The notes beneath the pieces were generated by a model. It saw only the letters and a program-made list of their open reading frames with translations, was not told where the DNA came from and searched no databases. The translations under genes were made by a program, and so were the position numbers. 64,000 nucleotides of DNA from Methylopila jiangsuensis (GTDB lineage Bacteria; Pseudomonadota; Alphaproteobacteria; Rhizobiales; Methylopilaceae): NCBI RefSeq assembly GCF_027922305.1, contig NZ_BSFK01000016.1, forward strand, positions 921,175 through 985,174, given 5' to 3'. Positions 32,026 to 39,900 of the stretch are shown here, in pieces; the first letter of the stretch is position 1; the number at the start of each line of letters is the position of its first letter.

Positions 32026-35000
32026 ATGAAACTGCGTTTCGCCTTCGATCTGGGGACAGACAGCCTTGGCTGGATCGTGCTCGAACTTGGGCCGGAGGGT
32101 GGACCGATCCGCATCGTCGCCATCGGCTCCCGCATTTTCTCCACTGGCCGCGATCCCAAATCCGGGGCGTCGCTGGCGGTCGATCGCCGCGCGGCGCGGG
32201 CCATGCGCCGCCGGCGGGACCGCTTCAAGCGCCGGCAGGCGGCGCTGATCAAGCATCTGACCCGGCTTGGCCTGTTCCCCGCCGACGAGGCCGAGCGTAA
32301 GGCGCTGGAGGGGCTCGACCCCTACGACCTGCGCGCCCGCGCGTTGCATGAGGCGCTGCCGCTGGCCCATCTCGGCCGGGCGCTGTTCCACCTGGACCAG
32401 CGCCGCGGCTTCAAATCCAACCGCAAGGCCGATCGGGGCAAGGAAAACGACGCCGGCGTTGTGAAGATCGGCGTCGAGCGGCTGAAGGACGCCATGGCGG
32501 ACGACGGCGCCGAGACGCTGGGCGAGTTTCTCCACCGCCGCCGGGCGAGGGCAGAGGAGAAGCGCGAGGCCGGCGAAGAGCCCGGCCGCGAGGGCTGGGT
32601 GCGGACGCGGGTCCGGGCCGCGGCGGCCGACGGCTACGACTTCTATGCCTCGCGCGCCATCGTCGAGGAGGAGTTCGCGACCATCTGGGAGCGCCAGGCG
32701 CCCCACCATCCCGACGTTCTGACGGACGAGGCGCGCCAGTGCCTGTTCGAGATCATCTTCCACCAGCGGCCGCTGAAAGCCCCGAAGATCGGCCGCTGCA
32801 CGCTGATCCCGACGGACGAGCGCATTCCGAAGGCGCATCCGCTGTTCCAGCGCCGGCGCCTGCTGGAGGAGCTGAACGCGCTGATGATCGTGCGCACGGG
32901 GCGGAACCCGCAGCCGCTGACCAGAGAGCAGCGCGACCTTCTCCTGCTGAAGCTGAAGGACAGTCGCGACGTCGCCTTCGCCTCGCTCCGCAAGATCAAG
33001 GGGCTGAAGCTCGACACGGAAGCTCGCTTCAACAAGGAAAGCGAGAACCGCACCAAGCTGGCCGGCGACGAGATCGCGGCGGAGTTCGGCTCGTCGAAGC
33101 GCTTCGGCAAGGCCTGGGCGCATCTGGATTGGAAGAGGCAGTGGGAGGTGGTGTCCCGCTTGCGCGAGCTCGAAAGCGACGAGGACGAGGCGGCGTTCCG
33201 CGCTTGGCTGCAGGCGGAGCACGGCCTCGACCCCGAGCGCGCCAGGGCCGTCTGCGCCGCCCGGCTGCCGGAGGGCTTCGGCCGTTTCGGCGAGGAGGCG
33301 ACGGAGCGGCTGATCGCCGAGCTTGAGAAGGATGTGGTGGTCTACAGCGAAGCGGTGCAGCGCGCCGGCTTTCGCCACCATTCGGATTTCAGACCTGAAG
33401 GCGGGCTGAACGCGCTGCCCTATTACGGCGTCACGCTGGAGCGCCACATCCTGCCGGGCACCGCCGACCCCGACGAACCGGACGAGGCGCTGCGCATCGG
33501 CCGGCTCACCAACCCCACCGTCCATATCGGCCTCAACCAGCTCAAGACGGTGGTGAACGACCTGATCCGCGTCTATGGCCGTCCCTATGAAATCGCGATC
33601 GAACTCTCCCGCGATCTGAAACAGAACGATGATGAAAAGAAGGAGAACAACCGGAAGAACAACAAGAACAGGCTAGACGCCGAAAGGCGCGCTAAAAAGC
33701 TTCACGAGCTTGGACAGCGGAACACCGGCGCCAACCGCGCGCTGCTGAAGCTGTGGGAAGAGCTTAACCCAGAGAACTGTCTGGATCGCCGCTGCCCTTA
33801 TTCCGGCCAGAAAATCAGCGCCAAGATGCTGTTCAGCAGTGAGGTCGATGTGGACCACATACTGCCGTTCAAACGCACTCTCGACGACTCCAACGGCAAC
33901 AAGACCGTCTGTCTGGTCGAGGCCAATCGTAAAAAACGCGATCGTTCACCTTATGAGGCGCGGGGGGATTTTGCGGTGCGTTGGCCCGATGGCGGCGACT
34001 GGGAGGCGATCGCCGGCCGGGCGGCGCGCATGCATCCCTCCAAGCGCTGGCGGTTCGAGCCCGACGCCATGGAGCGGTTCCGGGATGATCCCGAGAACGG
34101 CCGTGGTTTCATCGCCCGCCAGCTCACCGACACCCAGCATCTGGCGCGGCTCGCCCGCGAATATCTGTCGGCGCTTTATTCCGACCGGGAGGATGGCGGC
34201 TCCCATGTCTGGGTCTCGCCCGGCCGGCTGACCGAGATGGTGCGCCGCAAGCTCGGGCTGAACGAACTGCTGCCGGACCACAATTTCGGCGGCGGCGCCG
34301 ACCAGTCCAAGAACCGCAAGGACCACCGCCACCACGCCATCGACGCCGTTGTGGTGGGGATCGTGGACCGCTCCATGCTCCAGCGCGTCGCGACGATTTC
34401 GGGTCAGGAGGGGAAGGACGGGCGCGAGAAGATCGTCATCCCCGAGCCGTGGGAGGGCTTCCGCGAGGATCTGCGCCGGGCGGTCAAGAACATCGTGGTC
34501 AGCCACCGGCCGGACCACGGCACGGTGTCGAAAGCCGGTCTGAAGCGCGGCCATGACGCGACGGCGGGCCGGCTGCACAACGACACGGCTTACGGCATAA
34601 CGGGGGAGACGGACGCCCGGGGCAACGATCTGGTGGTCCATCGGGCGCCGCTGCTGTCCTTCAGAAAGGCCGCCGATCTGGACGCGATCCGCGATCCGGT
34701 TCTGCGCGAGGCGCTGAAGGGCTGGACGGCGGGCAAGGAAGGCGCGGCGTTCGAGGCCCGGCTCCGCGCGTTCGGCGATCCCGAGCACGGCTTCATGGCG
34801 GACGGCGCGCGGGCGTCCTATCCGCACATCCGCCGCATCCGCGTGACCGAGCCGCTGGCGGTGATCCCGATCCGTGACGCCACGGGCCGCGTTTACAAGG
34901 GGTACAAGGGCGACTCCAACTACCGCTACGACGTGTGGGAGCTGAAGGACGGCAAGTGGGTCGCCGAGGTGGTGTCCATGTTCGACGCCCACCGCCCCGA

Positions 35001-35361
35001 CTGGACCTCGGCGTTGCGCGCGGCGCACCCCATCGCGAAAAAAGTGCTCAGCCTGCAGCAGGACGACATTGTCGCGATCGAGCGAGAGGGCGAGGAACGG
35101 CGGCTCATGCGCGTGGTGAAGTTCCGGCAGACCGGTGAAATCACCTTGGCCGAGCACAATGAAGCAGGGAAACTGAAGGATCGCGATAAAGCGCCAAACG
35201 ATCTCGACCCCTTCAAGTATCTCGCCCTTATGGCAAGCAGCCTGAAAAAGGCTCGCGCGCGCCAAGTTCGCGTCGACCCGCTCGGTCGCGTGCGGGATCC
35301 CGGCTTCCCCGCCCGAACCGCGGTGCGCCGCACGAAGTCAAAGCCAGCGAATCATCAGTGA
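32026..35361 (+). CDS. cas9: CRISPR-associated endonuclease Cas9, type II-C
   Basis: An 1111-residue RNA-guided DNA nuclease, a typical II-C length. RuvC-I is at the N terminus (FAFDLGTDSLGW, catalytic D8). The Arg-rich bridge helix follows (ARAMRRRRDRFKRRQ, about 55-70), then the REC lobe. RuvC-II is YEIAIELSRD (E526). The HNH domain shows VDVDHILPF with H611 and N625 and N634 at the spacing of the SpyCas9 His840/Asn854/Asn863 set. RuvC-III is HRHHAIDAVVVG (H770, D773). All catalytic residues are therefore intact. The C-terminal ~300 residues form the PAM-interacting region. I prefer the ATG at 32026 because it puts the RuvC-I strand at residue 4; an upstream TTG (31924) adds a non-family extension. 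Confidence 0.97.
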   Translation: MKLRFAFDLGTDSLGWIVLELGPEGGPIRIVAIGSRIFSTGRDPKSGASLAVDRRAARAMRRRRDRFKRRQAALIKHLTRLGLFPADEAERKALEGLDPYDLRARALHEALPLAHLGRALFHLDQRRGFKSNRKADRGKENDAGVVKIGVERLKDAMADDGAETLGEFLHRRRARAEEKREAGEEPGREGWVRTRVRAAAADGYDFYASRAIVEEEFATIWERQAPHHPDVLTDEARQCLFEIIFHQRPLKAPKIGRCTLIPTDERIPKAHPLFQRRRLLEELNALMIVRTGRNPQPLTREQRDLLLLKLKDSRDVAFASLRKIKGLKLDTEARFNKESENRTKLAGDEIAAEFGSSKRFGKAWAHLDWKRQWEVVSRLRELESDEDEAAFRAWLQAEHGLDPERARAVCAARLPEGFGRFGEEATERLIAELEKDVVVYSEAVQRAGFRHHSDFRPEGGLNALPYYGVTLERHILPGTADPDEPDEALRIGRLTNPTVHIGLNQLKTVVNDLIRVYGRPYEIAIELSRDLKQNDDEKKENNRKNNKNRLDAERRAKKLHELGQRNTGANRALLKLWEELNPENCLDRRCPYSGQKISAKMLFSSEVDVDHILPFKRTLDDSNGNKTVCLVEANRKKRDRSPYEARGDFAVRWPDGGDWEAIAGRAARMHPSKRWRFEPDAMERFRDDPENGRGFIARQLTDTQHLARLAREYLSALYSDREDGGSHVWVSPGRLTEMVRRKLGLNELLPDHNFGGGADQSKNRKDHRHHAIDAVVVGIVDRSMLQRVATISGQEGKDGREKIVIPEPWEGFREDLRRAVKNIVVSHRPDHGTVSKAGLKRGHDATAGRLHNDTAYGITGETDARGNDLVVHRAPLLSFRKAADLDAIRDPVLREALKGWTAGKEGAAFEARLRAFGDPEHGFMADGARASYPHIRRIRVTEPLAVIPIRDATGRVYKGYKGDSNYRYDVWELKDGKWVAEVVSMFDAHRPDWTSALRAAHPIAKKVLSLQQDDIVAIEREGEERRLMRVVKFRQTGEITLAEHNEAGKLKDRDKAPNDLDPFKYLALMASSLKKARARQVRVDPLGRVRDPGFPARTAVRRTKSKPANHQ

Positions 35362-35517
35362 TTGTATTTTTTAAACTGTACAATCAATGATGGGCGCATG
35401 AGGGGCGGCCTAGGTGGCCGCCTCCCGTGTGCCCAGCGAGCGCCACAGGCGATGACCCGTCGCGACGATGCCGCCCTGAAGTCTCTCTCGCCGCCGATGC
35501 GGCGGGGCGCTTGAACC
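35362..35517. other. cas9-cas1 gap with two inverted repeats
   Basis: 156 nt. A perfect 8-bp inverted repeat TGATTGTA...TACAATCA (35359-35366 with 35379-35386) starts at the cas9 stop and encloses a T-run. A second GC hairpin GGCGGCC-TAGGT-GGCCGCC lies at about 35404-35422. One may attenuate read-through into cas1 or drive a separate promoter. cas1 is not overlapping cas9 as in many loci. Confidence 0.45.
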
Positions 35518-36480
35518 ATGGAGCGCGTGGTCGACATTTCCGTCGACGGACGGCACTTGCGCGCCCATCGCGGCTTTCTGCTGGTGAGCGAGGCGGGCGT
35601 CGAAGTGGGGCGCGTGCCGCTGGACGATGTGGCGGCGGTGATCGTGCACGCTCATGGCGTGACCTGGACCGCCAATCTGGTCTCGGCGCTGGCCGAGCGT
35701 GGCGCGCCGCTGGTGTTCTGCGGCTCCAACCACGCGCCGGTCGCCGTCTGCCTGCCGATCGACGGCCATCACGGGCAGAACGCGCGCATGCGGGCGCAAT
35801 GGGAGGCGGGCCGTCCGCTTTCGAAGCAGCTCTGGCGCGAGATCGTGATGGCCAAGATCCGCTGGCAGGGTGCGGCGCTTAGCGCCCGCGGCCAGTCCGG
35901 CGAGGCGTTCGAGCTGATCGCGCGCCGGGTGAAGTCCGGCGATCCGGAGAACGTGGAGGCGCAGGCCGCCCGGCGCTACTGGCCGGCGCTGATGGGGCCG
36001 GACTTCCGCCGGGATCGCGGCGCGGACGGCGTCAACGCGCTGCTGAACTACGGCTACACCGTGCTGCGGGCGCTGTGCGCGCGCTCGCTCGTCGCGGCCG
36101 GGCTGCACCCGTCGATCGGGGTTCACCACGCCAACCGCGGCAACGCCTTCGCGCTGGCCGACGATCTGATCGAGCCGTTCCGGCCGCTGGTGGATCTGGT
36201 GGCGGCGAAGCTTGCGGATCGGGGCGCGGCCGAGGTGAACCCTGAGGCCAAGCGCGCCTTCGCGGCGCTGATCGCGCTCGACCTGCCGGGGGAAGCCGGC
36301 GTCACCACCGTCGCCATGGCCGCACAGCGTTCCGCCCAGTCCCTGGCGCGGGCGTTTGAAACCGGACGCGTCGCAGAGCTCGCGCTGCCGCGCGCGCCTT
36401 CGCCGCTCGAACTTGCGGGGCTCGCGGCGATGGACCCGCTGTCGCCGATCGTCGCGGCTGAGGCGGAGGCGCAGCGTTGA
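35518..36480 (+). CDS. cas1: CRISPR spacer-integration endonuclease Cas1
   Basis: A 320-residue integrase subunit that, with Cas2, inserts new spacers. Metal-binding residues are present: E147 in PENVEAQAARRYW, H204 in GVHHANRGNAFALADDLIEPFRPLVD, and E219 in the same block; positions match the E149/H205/E220 set of S. pyogenes Cas1. Length and motifs fit the type II form. cas2 begins within its stop (TTGA overlap), so the two are coupled. Confidence 0.97.
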   Translation: MERVVDISVDGRHLRAHRGFLLVSEAGVEVGRVPLDDVAAVIVHAHGVTWTANLVSALAERGAPLVFCGSNHAPVAVCLPIDGHHGQNARMRAQWEAGRPLSKQLWREIVMAKIRWQGAALSARGQSGEAFELIARRVKSGDPENVEAQAARRYWPALMGPDFRRDRGADGVNALLNYGYTVLRALCARSLVAAGLHPSIGVHHANRGNAFALADDLIEPFRPLVDLVAAKLADRGAAEVNPEAKRAFAALIALDLPGEAGVTTVAMAAQRSAQSLARAFETGRVAELALPRAPSPLELAGLAAMDPLSPIVAAEAEAQR

Positions 36481-36836
36481 CCGGGCCAGACTTGGGCCCC
36501 GGTCCCACGCAGTTGAGCGGATACCGTCTGATGTGGATCTTCGTGATGTTCGATCTGCCGGTCGCCACCAAGGCGCAGTCCCGGGCGGCGACCAAATTCC
36601 GAGAGTTCCTGCTGGATGAGGGGTTCGAAAAAAGCCAGTTCTCGGTCTATGCTCGTTTCTGCAACGGCAAGGAGCAGTTCGAAGCCTACATGCGCCGCAT
36701 CGAACGTCATCTCCCCGACAGCGGCGAGGTTCATGTCCTCACCTTCACGGATCGCCAATATGAATCGATCGTTCGCTTCTCCGGCCAACGCCGCCGCGCT
36801 CCGCGCAAAAAACCGGACCAGCTTGCGCTGTTCTAG
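36477..36836 (+). CDS. cas2: CRISPR-associated Cas2
   Basis: The partner of Cas1 in spacer acquisition. The family start LSGYRLMWIFVMFDLPVATKAQ is present, with the conserved Asp in MFDLP, followed by FREFLLDEGFEKSQFSVYARFC and VHVLTFTDRQYESIVRF. No ATG precedes the conserved SGYRLMW, so translation must use a non-ATG codon: TTG 36477 (overlapping the cas1 stop, 119 residues) or TTG 36513 (107 residues). An ATG at 36531 would cut off conserved residues. No csn2 or cas4 follows, which makes the locus type II-C. Confidence 0.95.
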   Translation: MTGPDLGPGPTQLSGYRLMWIFVMFDLPVATKAQSRAATKFREFLLDEGFEKSQFSVYARFCNGKEQFEAYMRRIERHLPDSGEVHVLTFTDRQYESIVRFSGQRRRAPRKKPDQLALF

Positions 36837-36854
36837 ATTTGTCCCTGGAAATAA

Positions 36855-36903
36855 GCCGCAGGCGGCAGCCGTTATCGCCTTTAACATCAAGGCGATAACG
36901 GCT
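36855..36903. promoter_or_regulatory. Hairpin leader between cas2 and the first repeat
   Basis: The 72 nt between cas2 and repeat 1 are dominated by two hairpins: GCCGC-AG-GCGGC (36855-36866) and a 15-bp perfect stem AGCCGTTATCGCCTT / AAGGCGATAACGGCT (36867-36881 with 36889-36903, loop 7). The second ends 5 nt before repeat 1. It could stop crRNA transcripts arriving from the array (no T-run), or be the anchor read by Cas1-Cas2. Confidence 0.65.
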
Positions 36904-36908
36904 GATCA

Positions 36909-39900
36909 AGTTTAACCGCTCAGAGATTGCGGTCCAGCAGCAACATGCACGAGTTCCTTGTGCCGCTGTTCCAGAGTTTAACCGCTCAGAGATTGCGGTC
37001 CAGCAGCAACGCATTCTCGGCGCCGCGATCAACGCCGACGAGTTTAACCGCTCAGAGATTGCGGTCCAGCAGCAACCACCGGCCACACCAGCCCTGAGCG
37101 GCGCGGAGTTTAACCGCTCAGAGATTGCGGTCCAGCAGCAACCACGCCGGTCGCGGAGATGATGGTCTGCGAGTTTAACCGCTCAGAGATTGCGGTCCAG
37201 CAGCAACCCGCGACCGGGATCGGAGGCGGCGACGTCGAAGTTTAACCGCTCAGAGATTGCGGTCCAGCAGCAACGTGCACGGCCGCCATCGCCGCCTCGA
37301 CGCGAGTTTAACCGCTCAGAGATTGCGGTCCAGCAGCAACCTAGAGCCGCGGCGCGGCTGTCGAGCGCGCAGTTTAACCGCTCAGAGATTGCGGTCCAGC
37401 AGCAACTGTTACGGGCTGGCGCAAATGCTCAAGCAGAGTTTAACCGCTCAGAGATTGCGGTCCAGCAGCAACCAGCGTCCGATGACGTCCCATAGCCGCA
37501 GCGAGTTTAACCGCTCAGAGATTGCGGTCCAGCAGCAACGCGCACCGTTCTCAGAGATTGCCAGCGGGCAGTTTAACCGCTCAGAGATTGCGGTCCAGCA
37601 GCAACAAGGTCGCCATGCTCTCGGTCGCGGAGGGCAGTTTAACCGCTCAGAGATTGCGGTCCAGCAGCAACAGTCGTAAAAAACCAGCGCGTCTCGGATG
37701 AAGTTTAACCGCTCAGAGATTGCGGTCCAGCAGCAACTCCGGGTTCCGCGCGGTGACTTCGACCGTCAGTTTAACCGCTCAGAGATTGCGGTCCAGCAGC
37801 AACTGCTTCGGCTCCGGCTCCTTCTCCTCGGCGAGTTTAACCGCTCAGAGATTGCGGTCCAGCAGCAACAGAGCGCCGCGCGGATGATGCGGGACAGCAA
37901 GTTTAACCGCTCAGAGATTGCGGTCCAGCAGCAACAGAAGCTCGCGAGCCTGCGCGGAAAGCACGAGTTTAACCGCTCAGAGATTGCGGTCCAGCAGCAA
38001 CGAAACGCGCTGGGCTCCGAGGCGGCGGCGTAGTTTAACCGCTCAGAGATTGCGGTCCAGCAGCAACGTCTTCCGACGTGCGGCCGACGCGAGCCTGAGT
38101 TTAACCGCTCAGAGATTGCGGTCCAGCAGCAACTTCATGGCGCGCATCCAGCTTTCGGCTCTGAGTTTAACCGCTCAGAGATTGCGGTCCAGCAGCAACG
38201 AACGGTGAGGCCGTCGCGGGCGCAGGCGGAGTTTAACCGCTCAGAGATTGCGGTCCAGCAGCAACGACGCTTGTGCGTACATATCGACATCGCAAAGTTT
38301 AACCGCTCAGAGATTGCGGTCCAGCAGCAACTAGCACGTCCGCCGTCATCAAAGACGTACCAGTTTAACCGCTCAGAGATTGCGGTCCAGCAGCAACCAC
38401 GATGTCGAGCGCGGTTGTGTTCGGGTTAGTTTAACCGCTCAGAGATTGCGGTCCAGCAGCAACCACCAGTCGCGCCGTACATTTGGACGCCGAAGTTTAA
38501 CCGCTCAGAGATTGCGGTCCAGCAGCAACCGGTTGCTTCGGCCCCCGCCACCACCAAGAAGTTTAACCGCTCAGAGATTGCGGTCCAGCAGCAACGTCTC
38601 ACCATGACGCTACCGCCCGAACTGAAGTTTAACCGCTCAGAGATTGCGGTCCAGCAGCAACCGAGGCCGCAATCGTCCAAGAGGTATAGGGCAGTTTAAC
38701 CGCTCAGAGATTGCGGTCCAGCAGCAACGCGGGCCGCGGGTGACGACGAGCGAGACCTAGTTTAACCGCTCAGAGATTGCGGTCCAGCAGCAACTGCTTC
38801 TCCTCCTCCAGGCGCTCGATGCGCAGTTTAACCGCTCAGAGATTGCGGTCCAGCAGCAACGTCGCGACCGGGTCGCTTACGACGCTTGGGAGTTTAACCG
38901 CTCAGAGATTGCGGTCCAGCAGCAACGGCGCGTGGTTCGACCAGGCGCTCGCCGACAGTTTAACCGCTCAGAGATTGCGGTCCAGCAGCAACGACGGCCG
39001 CCGCCGTCCCTGACCTGCCCGAAGTTTAACCGCTCAGAGATTGCGGTCCAGCAGCAACACGGCGGACGGGAGATGGGCGACGGCGATTAGTTTAACCGCT
39101 CAGAGATTGCGGTCCAGCAGCAACCGTCGAAGCTGTCGAAGGGCAGCAACCTTGAGTTTAACCGCTCAGAGATTGCGGTCCAGCAGCAACTCTGTGGCGC
39201 CCTGAACTTTCTCGTGCTGAAGTTTAACCGCTCAGAGATTGCGGTCCAGCAGCAACTGTTTGACGTGCTGAAGCTCTGCGACAGCAGTTTAACCGCTCAG
39301 AGATTGCGGTCCAGCAGCAACGGCCGGACGATCCTGCCGAGCGCAACGTGCAGTTTAACCGCTCAGAGATTGCGGTCCAGCAGCAACACGTCACCGCCTG
39401 GCGCAGGAGGCCTTCGAAGTTTAACCGCTCAGAGATTGCGGTCCAGCAGCAACCGGCAACGAGGTCACGTTCAAACTGTGGAAAGTTTAACCGCTCAGAG
39501 ATTGCGGTCCAGCAGCAACTGGGCGGCCTGACGCTGGACGACACCACGGAGTTTAACCGCTCAGAGATTGCGGTCCAGCAGCAACTCGAAACCGGGCCGA
39601 CCGCGTTCGCCGCATAGTTTAACCGCTCAGAGATTGCGGTCCAGCAGCAACCGGCGCGGCCTCCGCCACCGCCAAGCCGATAGTTTAACCGCTCAGAGAT
39701 TGCGGTCCAGCAGCAACTACTGACCCGGCTTGCGCACGTCGACCGTCAGTTTAACCGCTCAGAGATTGCGGTCCAGCAGCAACGCGCGCCGCCTGCGGCC
39801 ACCCGCAACCCGAAGTTTAACCGCTCAGAGATTGCGGTCCAGCAGCAACTGATCGGGATATGGGCACCGGATGTGCGACAGTTTAACCGCTCAGAGATTG

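Noticed and set aside
36616..36915. A frame between cas2 and the array as possible csn2, cas4 or a new cas gene.
   Set aside because: It is an out-of-frame shadow of cas2 that ends in the leader hairpin; nothing lies between cas2 and repeat 1.
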